From NCBI GenBank assembly GCA_947446605.1, contig CANFHJ010000019.1, positions 1-33,642 of the forward strand: a stretch of 33,642 nucleotides of DNA, in the 5' to 3' direction. The notes beneath the pieces were generated by a model, which was not told the DNA's origin, ran no database searches, and was given only the letters and a program-made list of their open reading frames with translations. Source of the DNA: Bacteroidota bacterium. GTDB taxonomy: Bacteria > Bacteroidota > Bacteroidia > UKL13-3. This document shows, one piece after another, positions 10,101-18,784 of the stretch; position 1 is the stretch's first letter, and each line of letters begins with the position of its first letter. A program made the translations under genes and the position numbers.

Positions 10101-10673
10101 TTGCAATTCTTGCGTGTTTCCTTCCGGCTGTATGGGATTATTATCGTCGCTAATGGCGGCTAAAACATCCACATCATTGTTTATTCTACCAGCCAACTGT
10201 AAGTTAAGATTGGCATTTACCATGGTATTTTGGCTATTTCCTATACTTAATCCACGCATCAAACTACCCGTACTTATCAGCCCTTCATTTTTAATAATTG
10301 GGTCGAACCCACTCCGAGTCGTTTGTAATTGAAATGGATTTTGTTTGACAATAAACTCTGGCTGAACTATACTTAAATCTTTGTGTTTGAAAGTTTGTTT
10401 TAAAGGAAATTGAATAGGCAAATAAGCTATATTCACCCAGGTTCCTTTGGGGATTCTTAAATTAATAAATGCTCCAGCCTTATAATTTATGCGGTAATCA
10501 ATTCCTTCTGTATAGGATAAAACAGTAACACTCCCCTTTACAATTAATAAAGTATCGAGTTGGAAGGAATCCTTTTGAATAACAATGCTGCGCGTAGGCC
10601 ATATGCTTTGGTTCTGGGCATACAGACTAAAAGAAAATAATAAGCTTATAATTAATAAAAAGCGGACTCTCAT
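7194..10673 (-). CDS. Large outer-membrane beta-barrel protein with EF-hand-like loop
   Basis: I do not recognise a named function. The 1159-aa protein starts with a signal peptide (RVRFLLIISLLFSFSLYA, then Q) and ends in MEARYLF, an aromatic C-terminus typical of barrel proteins. Residues from about 130 onward are dominated by alternating polar/aromatic strands with many Asn, Gln and Tyr. A segment near 280-345 (VVYLDGEKLTRGEQNDYTIDY... then SRIIVEFQYSDRNYART) resembles a domain I recall from large Bacteroidetes outer-membrane proteins. Residues 842-853 form a DxNxDGxxxxxE loop, a calcium-binding EF-hand pattern. The start ATG overlaps the stop of the histidine kinase gene (ATGA), so the two are probably translated together. 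Possible roles are surface structure, secretion or uptake. Confidence 0.75.
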   Translation of the reverse strand: MRVRFLLIISLLFSFSLYAQNQSIWPTRSIVIQKDSFQLDTLLIVKGSVTVLSYTEGIDYRINYKAGAFINLRIPKGTWVNIAYLPIQFPLKQTFKHKDLSIVQPEFIVKQNPFQLQTTRSGFDPIIKNEGLISTGSLMRGLSIGNSQNTMVNANLNLQLAGRINNDVDVLAAISDDNNPIQPEGNTQELQDFDQVFVQFSKQKNKLVVGDYLMAKPEGSYFLNYYKKSRGLLAQTQFDLRPKQTLQVGAQAAISRGRFVRNTINGLEGNQGPYRLSGPNGEVFIVLISGTEVVYLDGEKLTRGEQNDYTIDYNSGEIVFMPKRLITQYSRIIVEFQYSDRNYARTLLGFNTRWDTKKTSVYMNYFSEQDNKNQSFQQSLSDSNKLLLSQVGNRLQDAKVLSEVRVLPFNPKKILYRKIDSLGVAGVYVHTIDPLSDSVFYEVRFSYVGTHQGNYVQGASSSNGRVFNWVSPIAGVPQGDFDPYVLLVAPNRKQLFSVGSQYRIAANHTVNIELARSDFNKNLFSELDKANDAGYALKLESKNKFRFIDSNQSIQSNVNYEFTDAQFRYVERYRNVEFNRIWNRQLNNSSIDTGAQEHILDWRLAYVHKKIGSVYYQLGYYNKNFGSFIGLRHQLGAKLAYGKNSFNTNFEFLNAQQKQNSFQVAYGSQIQNGQFNYLREFKLLQIGANYVNEKSSFKNQKDSLLSGSFAYQQGEVYFKSKDTIGLNYQLNLRTRLDQLPVGNDFLNHTLAKEAKASLGYLQKNFNKLNLDISFRDFQVLDSAFLQLKPEQTLLSRVEYDYGFFKRFITANSYFQLGSGNELKRDFQFVEVPIGQGLYVWKDFNEDGSPQINEFQLASFADKNLANYIKVFLPTTTMIRVNSTQFSQTLSINSFSNRRLTGVLGFLNKFSDQAAMRLERKIGVGTQDLFSQVFKLNVKDSSLINLGSLFRNTLFFNRNNPKYGLDFTVNKQQSKMLLTNGFEARNRTEYNAGGRYSLNANWTFNTNYNWGTRLYQSEFFTQNNYQYTFQEIKPKITYQYLQKWRLGIDGQWLQSANLVELGGDASKVLEMGAELRYSFVKIGVLSFKYNHYQVNFKGNVNSPLAYDMLQGLSIGQNELWSVNLQQRIGQNLQINISYEGRKSGIIPIIHTGKMEARYLF

Positions 10674-13600
10674 TCCACTTCACTTAACGGTAGTTTAACT
10701 GTAAAAGTTGTTCCAATTCCCAAACTACTAACAAATGAAATGCTACCGCCGCCGCTTTCAACCATGCTTTTAACAATAGGTAAACCCAATCCCATTCCAA
10801 TTACTTTTGTGCTAAAATAGGGCATAAAAATCTTAGCAGCTTGCTCCTCAGAAATACCAGAACCATTGTCTTCCACTTCAATTACCAAACTATCTTCCTG
10901 CATTTTTACCCGCACTTGCACTAATCCAACGCCATCGTCTGGTATGGCCTGACAGGCATTTTTAATTAAATTAGTAAGGGTTCTATTGAGGTAGCCGGCA
11001 TCAAACCAAACCTCTATACTTGCATCGCAGGTGATTTTCAATTCTCCCTCAAAAGTTTGTTCCTGCAAGTGAATAATTTGCTCCAAAACATCATGCACAA
11101 GAATGGTTTCATAACGAGGTGCAGGCATTTTTGCAAAACTGCTAAATTCTGTTGCCAAATCACTTAAGGTATCTATTTGGGTAATGAGGGTTTTTGTAAC
11201 CTTACTAAAAGTCTCCGGTAATTTTGGCGACTGGTCTTTCCAAGCGCGCTCTAAATGCTGCACACTAAGTTTCATTGGCGTCAATGGATTTTTAATTTCA
11301 TGTGCAATTTGCCTGGCAATATCACGCCAAGCCCCCTCACGCTCGCTTTTTGCAAGCTTCTCGGCACTTTCTTCCAATTGGTCAATCATCAAATTGTATT
11401 GCTTTACCAGCTCCCCAATTTCATCTTTTCTATTCCATTGAATGGGTTCATTCTTTTGTCCAAATTGCGTAACAGCCATTTGTTTTTGGATCAACATTAA
11501 AGGATATGAAATATTTCTTGAAACAAACCAAGCTATGATTCCAATTACCAAAAACACGAGGGCGTATAAGTTAATAAAACCAACAATGATGGAAGAAATT
11601 TCTGCATTTAAATCTGAGCTTTGGTAAAAATTAGGCAATTGCACATAACCCAATAAGCTCCTGCTTTTTCCAAAAACTGGCACATAAGCACCACTGTATT
11701 GAAATGTGGCAATAGCTTCATTTTGCACAAATTGAGATTCACGCAAGTTGTTCAAATGGTAGAATGCCGTTGCATTCATAATTGGCGCCAAAATACCATC
11801 GTCATATACCTTTTTAATAGTAGAGGTTAGCAATTCCCCTTGTGGATTAAAAAAGCTAATATCTGTATTGTAAAACTCTGCAATTTGATTGATACTGGCT
11901 TCTGCATCGGTTTGTTTGTTGGCAAAATTGATGTCCTGACTTTCATTCTCTATGGCACTGGCAACATTCCTAATCTTCTTCACCAATTTCTCATTTTGCT
12001 TCAATGAATTTTGATTACTTATAAAATTAATGGTAAAATAAGCCGTAGCACCTAAAGTGATGAACACAATTAAAACGATGCCCAACTGAATACGTGTTCT
12101 GATAAGGGTTAAATCACTGTCCTTAATTAAAAGAAAATTATTGATATGCTTCTGAATCCATAACCAAACAGGATGTTTATTATACCTGTGATGCTGCACC
12201 CATTGGTTGTTAAACAAAAAATGAAGCGCTATAAATCCTATAAGAATGAGTGTAAAAAAGGTAAACGACAAAGAAAACAAGCCTAATGGTTCGTACCAAG
12301 AAGCCGCCTTTCTGCTTACTACAACAAACAACTGATCACTTTCTTTAAAGAGTAAGTGATTGTAGCCATTTTCATCAAAACTTTTACTCTTTCCTTTAAA
12401 ATCATCCCAAGTATAGGTGGTTCTATAAGCATAATCGCCGCTTTGGTTGAGCAAGCGCATATCGCGGTAAATTGCGTAGGAGTATACATAATGGCGGTTA
12501 TAATTATTCCTAAAGCCATCAATCAATAATTCATCAAAACGGTTTTCATCTTGCAATAATTTAGGTTGTAGGTGTACAAAGAAATAGCCAATAATTTTGC
12601 CTTTGTCGCGTAAAATAAATTTACCCAAATACCCTTTTAAATAGGCATTGTTTTTAAGGAACCTAAAGTTCTTATTAATGGTAGTTGATCCTAAATTAGT
12701 ATAAATATAATCTACCTGTGCATAGGAGAAAACATTCCTGGCCTGGTAATGGTTTAAATTTGCATTGAAATCGTAAATAGAGATATCATACTTACCTAAA
12801 TAACCAGAAAAATAGAGTTGCCTTAGCCTTTTTGCCAATTGCGATTTTAAGGCAATAGGGTTGGCATAATAGGCCTTTAATATTTTGCTATTAGCAACTT
12901 TCTCTTCTACATCTTGCAGGAAATATTCGGCATTTACATCATTTTGAGAAACCAATTTAGATGCATACAAAATTCTGCTATTTTCTTCTTCAACATTGCT
13001 GTAATAATAAATACTCAAAGAGGTAAAAATGCTCAACATAACTACCAAAACAAAATACTGTTGAAACCTGTTTAACTTCTCCTTAAACCAATGGCGATAG
13101 GCCAAGAAGCAAAATATCATGAGGCTACTTGCCACTGAATAGGAGGCCTTGCGTTCAAACAAATAAATTACCAAATAGGGATGAATAAAATAAAATACAA
13201 TCCCCAACACAAAGAATTTCTCATAAAAACTCAATTCAGTTTTTTGCAGGTAATGGTACAAACGCATCACCATTTGCCAGGTAAGGAGCAAGAGCATAAA
13301 GGCCAAAAACAAACCTAAAAAGGTGTATAGGTTAATACCATAAATATTCTTTATGTCAAATGAAATTTGCGAATCAAACACCAAACTTTTAATGCTATCA
13401 AATGATCCATCTGCCAACAAAATGGTGAGCAAAGCTGTAAATCCAAAACTCAAGAAATGCGCTCGCTTATGTTTAAACTCACCCGGAACAGCATCCTTAA
13501 TAAGCAGCAAAAACCACAACAAAACACCTACTGCAACAAGGAAATCGCCCAGAGAAGGGTTGTACAAAGAGGAAGCATAAATATCTGCGCTAAACAGTTT

Positions 13601-14386
13601 CTGGGAATAAACAAAAACAGGCAATTTGTATTTTAGAAATAACCAACGTGCAGCTTGAGTTAGCACTAAAAAAACAAGACTCCCAAAATAAAAGTATTTG
13701 TGCACCAATTCCCTGCACACCAAATGAAACAACCAAGCAATTACTAAGAAGGTAGTTAAAATTAATAAGCGCAACCAATATGGCGTAAGCTTAGGAAATC
13801 CATAAACTTGGATCGAAAAAAGATATTTCCCCTTGCGATCAAACATGTCCAGAAACCCTTTAATGGGAGAAGGACTAAACAAGGCCGAACCCAAAAACTG
13901 CAAATCTGGATTGATGTGATTTTGGATGTATTGGTTTTGGAAAAGGTAATTTGTTTTCAACTGATAAAACAAAGCAATCTTGTAGGTGCCTTTCTCTAAA
14001 TACGACACTAAATAGGCGCCATTATTGGTATTTAAGTATACAAAACCATCTTTTAGTGCTGGTAAATATTTTACAGAATTAATGGTATTGTCGGTCCACA
14101 ATTGCAGCGTATCATTATTATACAAATGCACAATAAAATGCTCTCTGTTGGCCACCTCAATAATATCCATCCAATTGCGACCAATACGACTCGTATCCCT
14201 CAATAATTGGTAAATAAGGTCTTTGCTTTCTGCTTCTTTGTCTAAAACAACTTGTTGTATTTTCTCGTAATTATTGCGCTCTTGTTGCTCCGCATTTTGA
14301 AGGATACCAATTTCTGTACCCAAGAGCAAAACCAGCAAAACCAAGCCAATGGTCAACCAGAGAAGATATTTTAATGTTTTGTTCAA
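10670..14386 (-). CDS. Large polytopic sensor histidine kinase (NtrY-like core)
   Basis: A 1238-aa membrane histidine kinase. The N-terminal two thirds holds about twelve hydrophobic helices: one near 7-27, eight between about 200 and 480, and three near 720, 785 and 940, with soluble regions between that could be extracytoplasmic sensors. A HAMP-like linker follows, then the phosphoacceptor box AHEIKNPLTPMKLSVQHL with His1029, and the ATPase domain with N-box NLIKNACQAI, G1 DNGSGI and G2 GMGLGLPIVKSM. The H-box resembles NtrY kinases. No receiver domain or response regulator lies nearby, so its partner is elsewhere. The start is TTG at 14386, because a stop codon lies four codons upstream and no ATG fits. 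It follows hldD by 38 nt and overlaps the barrel gene by 4 nt. Confidence 0.88.
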   Translation of the reverse strand: MNKTLKYLLWLTIGLVLLVLLLGTEIGILQNAEQQERNNYEKIQQVVLDKEAESKDLIYQLLRDTSRIGRNWMDIIEVANREHFIVHLYNNDTLQLWTDNTINSVKYLPALKDGFVYLNTNNGAYLVSYLEKGTYKIALFYQLKTNYLFQNQYIQNHINPDLQFLGSALFSPSPIKGFLDMFDRKGKYLFSIQVYGFPKLTPYWLRLLILTTFLVIAWLFHLVCRELVHKYFYFGSLVFLVLTQAARWLFLKYKLPVFVYSQKLFSADIYASSLYNPSLGDFLVAVGVLLWFLLLIKDAVPGEFKHKRAHFLSFGFTALLTILLADGSFDSIKSLVFDSQISFDIKNIYGINLYTFLGLFLAFMLLLLTWQMVMRLYHYLQKTELSFYEKFFVLGIVFYFIHPYLVIYLFERKASYSVASSLMIFCFLAYRHWFKEKLNRFQQYFVLVVMLSIFTSLSIYYYSNVEEENSRILYASKLVSQNDVNAEYFLQDVEEKVANSKILKAYYANPIALKSQLAKRLRQLYFSGYLGKYDISIYDFNANLNHYQARNVFSYAQVDYIYTNLGSTTINKNFRFLKNNAYLKGYLGKFILRDKGKIIGYFFVHLQPKLLQDENRFDELLIDGFRNNYNRHYVYSYAIYRDMRLLNQSGDYAYRTTYTWDDFKGKSKSFDENGYNHLLFKESDQLFVVVSRKAASWYEPLGLFSLSFTFFTLILIGFIALHFLFNNQWVQHHRYNKHPVWLWIQKHINNFLLIKDSDLTLIRTRIQLGIVLIVFITLGATAYFTINFISNQNSLKQNEKLVKKIRNVASAIENESQDINFANKQTDAEASINQIAEFYNTDISFFNPQGELLTSTIKKVYDDGILAPIMNATAFYHLNNLRESQFVQNEAIATFQYSGAYVPVFGKSRSLLGYVQLPNFYQSSDLNAEISSIIVGFINLYALVFLVIGIIAWFVSRNISYPLMLIQKQMAVTQFGQKNEPIQWNRKDEIGELVKQYNLMIDQLEESAEKLAKSEREGAWRDIARQIAHEIKNPLTPMKLSVQHLERAWKDQSPKLPETFSKVTKTLITQIDTLSDLATEFSSFAKMPAPRYETILVHDVLEQIIHLQEQTFEGELKITCDASIEVWFDAGYLNRTLTNLIKNACQAIPDDGVGLVQVRVKMQEDSLVIEVEDNGSGISEEQAAKIFMPYFSTKVIGMGLGLPIVKSMVESGGGSISFVSSLGIGTTFTVKLPLSEVE

Positions 14387-14424
14387 AAATTTCTGTTATG
14401 CCATTTAATAAATTAACAACCCAA

Positions 14425-15393
14425 TTAATACCAAGTATTTTTTTCTAAATACGAAGTTACATAATCATGAATACCTTCTTCCAAAGACCTAAATCCATGC
14501 GCATAACCAATAGCATTTAACTTATCCATATTGGCCTCGGTAAAGTATTGGTAGGTTTCTCTAATATCTTCTGGAATGGGAACATAATTAATTTTGGGTT
14601 CTAAATGTAAGGCACTGAAAATGCCATTTGCAAGGTCGTTCCATGTTCTCGCTTGGCCCGAACCTAAATTATAGATCCCACTATTTTTGCGGTGATGCAT
14701 CAAGAATAGGCATACCTCACATAGGTCTTTTACATAAATAAAATCGCGCTTTTGTTCTCCGTCTTTAAAGGCTGGTCGGTGACTTTGAAACAACTTAACG
14801 CCACCTGTTTCTTTTATTTGGTTATAGGCATGAAACACCACACTGGCCATTCTTCCTTTGTGAAATTCATTTGGACCATACACATTGAAGAACTTTAAGC
14901 CTGCCCAAAAATAGGGCTGTTTTTCTTGTTGCAAAACCCATTTATCAAAATCATTTTTAGATCTTCCATAGGGATTCATGGGCTTCAAATTATCTAGGCC
15001 ACTTTCAATATCATCGTAACCAAACTCCCCTTCTCCGTATGTTGCAGCGCTTGAGGCATAAACCAAAGGAATACCTTCTGCCACACAATATTGAAATAAA
15101 GTTTTGCTGAAATCTAAATTTAATTCTTTGAAAATGGCCTCGTCTTTTTCGGTAGTATCGGTGCGGGCGCCAATATGAAATACAAATTGTACCTCATGGC
15201 TGTTTTTGGCCATCCACTCAAAAAACACGCTGCGTGCTACTTTTTCTTGGTAGGTCTTTCCAAGCAAGTTTTTCTCCCTGCCCGGAACGGCGCCAAAATC
15301 ATCTACTAAAATAAGGTCGTTAAAATTATCGGCATTCAGCCGGGCTACCAAACAACTGCCAATAAAACCCTCTGCTCCCGTTACAATAATCAT
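14425..15393 (-). CDS. hldD: ADP-L-glycero-D-manno-heptose-6-epimerase
   Basis: HldD performs the last step of ADP-heptose synthesis for the LPS inner core, an NADP-dependent epimerisation in the cytoplasm. The 322-aa extended SDR protein has the Rossmann motif GAEGFIG at 6-12, the LVDDFG segment around 29-34, Ser114/Ser115 in VYASSAATYG, and the catalytic Tyr142-xxx-Lys146 in NPYGRSK, plus a FFNVYGPNE block typical of HldD. Length fits. ATG at 15393 has a -7-like TACTTTCG (411-418 of 15 kb, minus strand) 17 nt upstream. It may share a transcript with the histidine kinase 38 nt downstream. Confidence 0.93.
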   Translation of the reverse strand: MIIVTGAEGFIGSCLVARLNADNFNDLILVDDFGAVPGREKNLLGKTYQEKVARSVFFEWMAKNSHEVQFVFHIGARTDTTEKDEAIFKELNLDFSKTLFQYCVAEGIPLVYASSAATYGEGEFGYDDIESGLDNLKPMNPYGRSKNDFDKWVLQQEKQPYFWAGLKFFNVYGPNEFHKGRMASVVFHAYNQIKETGGVKLFQSHRPAFKDGEQKRDFIYVKDLCEVCLFLMHHRKNSGIYNLGSGQARTWNDLANGIFSALHLEPKINYVPIPEDIRETYQYFTEANMDKLNAIGYAHGFRSLEEGIHDYVTSYLEKNTWY

Positions 15394-15456
15394 AGCTTAT
15401 CAATAAACAACGAAAGTAAGGAGATTTTGTTAGCTTGGCAAGAAGCCAAAAGAAGC

Positions 15457-15882
15457 TTATTCGCCGAAGTATTCTACGAAATTGTTTTCCGTTTCAATTA
15501 GCTTAAGGCTATGCAGTTGGCCATTCTCAATTTGTGGTGCCAAAATATCCCAAACGCTTACCACAATATTTTCAATAGAAGGCATCATTCCTTTTAAGAA
15601 TGGGACGTCTTCATTCAAATTTTTATGGTCTAATTGCTCGGTTACAGAGTCTTTTATAATTTGTTTCAGTTTCTTCAAATCCATTACCATCCCAGTTTCC
15701 GGGTTGGCAATACCTTTAATGGTAACAAATAATTCAAAATTATGACCGTGGTAATACTTGTTGGAACATTTCCCAAAAAAGGCTTCATTTTCCTCCAATG
15801 TCCAATTGTTGTTGTACAATTTATGTGCAGCATTGAAGCGTTCCCTACGGGTAATGTATACTATTTTCTGTTTTTCAGCCAT
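15457..15882 (-). CDS. queD: 6-carboxy-5,6,7,8-tetrahydropterin synthase (QueD)
   Basis: QueD makes 6-carboxytetrahydropterin from dihydroneopterin triphosphate, an early step towards queuosine in tRNA. From the start MAEKQ the protein is 141 aa with zinc ligands His20, His45 and His47 (FNAAH and YYHGHN) and the catalytic Cys39 in GKCSNKYYHGH. The ending ETENNFVEYFGE is typical of the family. An ATG three codons further upstream (15891) is an equal alternative. A -7-like TATATTCG lies at 15906-15913 on the minus strand, and a perfect 9-bp inverted repeat sits directly behind it. The other queuosine genes are not in this window. Confidence 0.93.
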   Translation of the reverse strand: MAEKQKIVYITRRERFNAAHKLYNNNWTLEENEAFFGKCSNKYYHGHNFELFVTIKGIANPETGMVMDLKKLKQIIKDSVTEQLDHKNLNEDVPFLKGMMPSIENIVVSVWDILAPQIENGQLHSLKLIETENNFVEYFGE

Positions 15883-15914
15883 GTAGCGCATTAAAAAATC
15901 GCCCGCGAATATAG

Positions 15915-15940
15915 TAATTATTGCCTTTTTTCAATAATTA
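15915..15940. promoter_or_regulatory. Inverted repeat in the queD promoter region
   Basis: TAATTATTG (15915-15923) and CAATAATTA (15932-15940) form a perfect 9-bp inverted repeat with an 8-nt spacer. It directly abuts the candidate -7 box of queD (15906-15913, minus strand), where a regulator could block RNA polymerase. A protein operator is one reading; as it is AT-rich it could also be chance. Confidence 0.35.
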
Positions 15941-16006
15941 GTTTTAATCGGTTCGAACCTAAACCGAGAAGTTAACCAGTGAAACTAGCCCAAACCAGCA
16001 CTTCCT

Positions 16007-16990
16007 TTATTCTTCTGTGGGATTATTTTGCAAATAAATAATACGGTTTTCAACCACCGGCTTCGATTTGTTTTGCTGTTCTTGTTTGATGGCCATTTCC
16101 AATGCCACATTTAAATCGTAACCCAAAATTAAAATAAAGGTATTGATGTAAATGAGCATCATAATTACAATAAGTACGCCAATGGAACCATATATCTTAT
16201 TATATGAATTAAAATGGTTTACATATTGGGAAAATATATAGGTAGTTAGCAAAATAACAACTGTACTAAACACCGCGCCAGTGCTCATAAAATAACGTTT
16301 CTTTTGTTTGGCTGGAGCATAATAATAAATGGCCCCAACTATACCCATCACAATAAAACCTACTACCAAAATATTGAAGCCAGCAATGAGTGTTGGAATG
16401 GTTGCACTTGGAAAATACTTCACCTTTTCGAGGTAGGAAATTAATATAGTACCAGTGGTAACCATTAATACCGAAACCAATATCAAAACAATGCTAAAAA
16501 AAGCCAGGCCAATGGCCACCAAACGCTGTTTCCAAAATGGACGGGTTTCGGTAATTTGACTGTATTTGTTTAACAAGCTCATGAGCGAATGAAACCCATT
16601 GGTAGAAAAGTAAAGTGCAGAAATAAATCCCAATGACAATAAGCTGCCACGTTGGTTTTTAAGAATATCGTCTAAAGTTTCTCTGATGGTTTCGTAAACA
16701 TTTGGCGGTATGGCTTCAGCAATAAAAAACAAAATCTCATCGGGGGTATATTTTAAGGGCAAATAGGCAATGAGTGTAAAGAAAAATATAACTGTTGGAA
16801 ACAAGGCTAAGAAGAAGGTAAACGAAAGCGCAGAGGCCCTCAAATTAATTTCGCTTTTTCCAATATTGCGCACAAAGAAATCCAAAACGGCATAAACCGA
16901 AACGTCTTTATTGCCGGGCATGCTCATTTTAGCCGTTTTTTTAAACAGCCATTTAAGTGGACGCATTATAAATTTATTTTGCCAATTCAT
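16007..16990 (-). CDS. YihY/virulence factor BrkB family membrane protein
   Basis: A 327-aa inner-membrane protein of the YihY/BrkB (UPF0761) family, once misnamed RNase BN. It shows the hallmark features: an N-terminal amphipathic part, then a first helix with LRASALSFTFFLALFPTVIFFF (about 61-82), a following hydrophilic loop, and five further helices (about 115-130, 150-175, 190-215, 235-258, 268-292), with the signature GSIGVLIVIMMLIYINTFILILGYDLN near the end. Molecular function is not settled; transport has been suggested. A -7 box TAGATTTG (17001-17008, minus strand) stands 10 nt before the ATG, so it may have its own promoter despite being just behind the thioesterase gene. Confidence 0.88.
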   Translation of the reverse strand: MNWQNKFIMRPLKWLFKKTAKMSMPGNKDVSVYAVLDFFVRNIGKSEINLRASALSFTFFLALFPTVIFFFTLIAYLPLKYTPDEILFFIAEAIPPNVYETIRETLDDILKNQRGSLLSLGFISALYFSTNGFHSLMSLLNKYSQITETRPFWKQRLVAIGLAFFSIVLILVSVLMVTTGTILISYLEKVKYFPSATIPTLIAGFNILVVGFIVMGIVGAIYYYAPAKQKKRYFMSTGAVFSTVVILLTTYIFSQYVNHFNSYNKIYGSIGVLIVIMMLIYINTFILILGYDLNVALEMAIKQEQQNKSKPVVENRIIYLQNNPTEE

Positions 16991-17000
16991 GCCAGCGATA

Positions 17001-17008
17001 CAAATCTA
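17001..17008 (-). promoter_or_regulatory. -7 box TAGATTTG upstream of the yihY-like gene
   Basis: A full TAnnTTTG match on the minus strand, 10 nt before the ATG of the BrkB-family gene and between it and the thioesterase stop. No clear -33 element was assigned. Confidence 0.35.
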
Positions 17009-17015
17009 CTTTAAA

Positions 17016-17426
17016 CTAGGAATTAAAATAAGGTAATAATGTTTCTGTTAAAATAGCCGGACTTTTGCATGGGCGTTGGGTTTTCATATCAATATTTACC
17101 AGGGTAACCTCGCCTTGGTTCAGCAATACACCCGCTTCATTATAAACCTCATGGTAAAATTGCAAACGCAAGCTCGGCAATTCACGAATTTCAGTTTTGA
17201 TGGTCAATAAATCATCGTAGCGGGCGGGCTTTAAGTATTTACATTGTAAGTTTAAAACAGGCATCATAATGCCATTTTCTTCAAACATTTTATAGCTTAA
17301 GCCCATTTGGCGCAAGGCTTCTACCCTTGCCACTTCATAATAAGCTGCGTAATTTCCATAATACACATAACCCATTTGATCGGTTTCTGCATATCGAACG
17401 CGGATATTGGTTTCGGATTTAAACAT
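17016..17426 (-). CDS. Hotdog acyl-CoA thioesterase (YbgC/FadM type)
   Basis: A 136-aa single hotdog-fold protein of the 4-hydroxybenzoyl-CoA thioesterase family. The N-terminal RVRYAETDQMGYVYYGNY carries the family signature with catalytic Asp16, followed by the long central helix (YYEVARVEALRQMG). It should hydrolyse acyl-CoA thioesters in the cytoplasm; the chain preference cannot be predicted. The start is 3 nt behind the lhgO stop, so they are co-transcribed. In some bacteria YbgC is with tol-pal genes; that context is absent here. Confidence 0.88.
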   Translation of the reverse strand: MFKSETNIRVRYAETDQMGYVYYGNYAAYYEVARVEALRQMGLSYKMFEENGIMMPVLNLQCKYLKPARYDDLLTIKTEIRELPSLRLQFYHEVYNEAGVLLNQGEVTLVNIDMKTQRPCKSPAILTETLLPYFNS

Positions 17427-17429
17427 AAT

Positions 17430-18620
17430 TTATTTTAGGGCCATAGCGGCAATGCTCAAACCAATACTTAAGCTAGAGGTTGCGGCAGGTGAAGGGGCAT
17501 TAAGGATATGAATGGCATGTTGCTCTTCAATAATTTTAAAATCATCTAACAATCCACCAAATTTATCACAAGCTTGCGCTCTCACTCCGGCTTCTGCAGG
17601 AATTAAATCGTCTTCTTGGATACTAGGAATTAGTTTTTGAAGTGCTTTGGTAAAGGCTGCTTTAGAGAATGAACGGTAAAACTCTCCCAAACCAGTTTTC
17701 CAATATTTGCCCATTACCTTTCTAAATCCAGGCCAAGCAAGTGATTCAAACATTTCTTGCAAATCTATATCAGACATGGTATAGCCTTCACGTTTAAAGG
17801 CAAATACTGCGTTTGGACCCGCTTCTACGCCACCGTCGATCATACGTGTGAAATGCACACCCAAGAAAGGGAAATTAGGATCGGGAACAGGGTATATTAA
17901 ATGATTAACCAAATTACGTTTTTCTGGTTTGAGCATATAATACTCCCCTCTAAAGGGAATAATGCGCGTATCAATTGATTTTTGGGTAAATGCAGCAACT
18001 TTATCAGAATACAAGCCTGCACAATTGATATACATATTGGTTTCAAAAATCCTTTGCGCGGTTATTATGCTTGCCTTTTCAACACTCATTTGAATATTTT
18101 CAACCTTATGGCCCGTGTATATTTCACCGCCCATTTCTTGCACCAATTCAGCTAATTTTTCGCATACAGCAGTATAATCAATAATACCCGTATAAGGAAC
18201 TTTCATGCCTTTTACCACACGCAGGTTTGGTTCAATGGCCAAGGCTTCGTCATGACTTACCATGGCAATTTTATCCAAGCCATTTTCTAGTCCACGTTGG
18301 TAGAGTTTTTCCAATTCAGGTATTTCTGCTTCCGAGGTTGCTACAACCAGTTTACCACATAATTCGTATGGAATTTGGTAGGTATCACAAAATTCTAACA
18401 ACATTTGATAGCCTTGAATACAATTTTTAGCCTTGAGGCTACCTGGTTTATAATAAAGTCCGCTATGAATTACACCACTGTTATGGCCTGTTTGATGGGC
18501 AGCTACGGCGTTTTCCTTTTCAAGAATTGCGAGTTTTAAGCCTGGTTTGGTTTTGAGCATTTGGTAAGCGGTGGCCAAACCAACAATACCGCCACCAATA
18601 ATTACATATTGATATTTCAT
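17430..18620 (-). CDS. lhgO: L-2-hydroxyglutarate oxidase (FAD-dependent)
   Basis: LhgO oxidises L-2-hydroxyglutarate to 2-oxoglutarate, passing electrons to the membrane quinone pool. The 396-aa DAO-family flavoprotein has the FAD motif GGGIVGLATA at 9-18, then HQTGHNSGVIHSGLYYKPGS, the strongly conserved block that identifies this enzyme, and PFRGEYYMLKPE in mid-protein. The C-terminal PSPAATSSLSIG completes the FAD site. I use ATG at 18620 (MKYQYV), not the one ten codons upstream, because the Rossmann strand begins there. A -7-like TATCTTCG is at 18640-18647 on the minus strand. The thioesterase gene follows by 3 nt. Confidence 0.93.
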   Translation of the reverse strand: MKYQYVIIGGGIVGLATAYQMLKTKPGLKLAILEKENAVAAHQTGHNSGVIHSGLYYKPGSLKAKNCIQGYQMLLEFCDTYQIPYELCGKLVVATSEAEIPELEKLYQRGLENGLDKIAMVSHDEALAIEPNLRVVKGMKVPYTGIIDYTAVCEKLAELVQEMGGEIYTGHKVENIQMSVEKASIITAQRIFETNMYINCAGLYSDKVAAFTQKSIDTRIIPFRGEYYMLKPEKRNLVNHLIYPVPDPNFPFLGVHFTRMIDGGVEAGPNAVFAFKREGYTMSDIDLQEMFESLAWPGFRKVMGKYWKTGLGEFYRSFSKAAFTKALQKLIPSIQEDDLIPAEAGVRAQACDKFGGLLDDFKIIEEQHAIHILNAPSPAATSSLSIGLSIAAMALK

Positions 18621-18784
18621 GTAATAAAATTTTGAGCCACGAAGATACAAGAGAATTCAAAAACTACTAAATAAATGCGTGCTTGTATAGAATGATTGTA
18701 CTAAACACTAAATCAAAATTTCAAATGAAACATTCCATATTTTTTTGTAATCCTCTCCAAAACGAATTACATTTTCAGATTTAA

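Noticed and set aside
14425-15393. UDP-glucose 4-epimerase (GalE)
   Set aside because: The FFNVYGPNE block, the LVDDFG segment and length fit HldD better than GalE.
15892-16006. preQ1 riboswitch in front of queD
   Set aside because: No compact H-type pseudoknot with the CTA-rich tail pattern is recognisable; the only structure is an AT-rich inverted repeat.
16007-16990. Ribonuclease BN
   Set aside because: The family was once named so, but the RNase activity belongs to another protein; this is a membrane protein of unsettled function.
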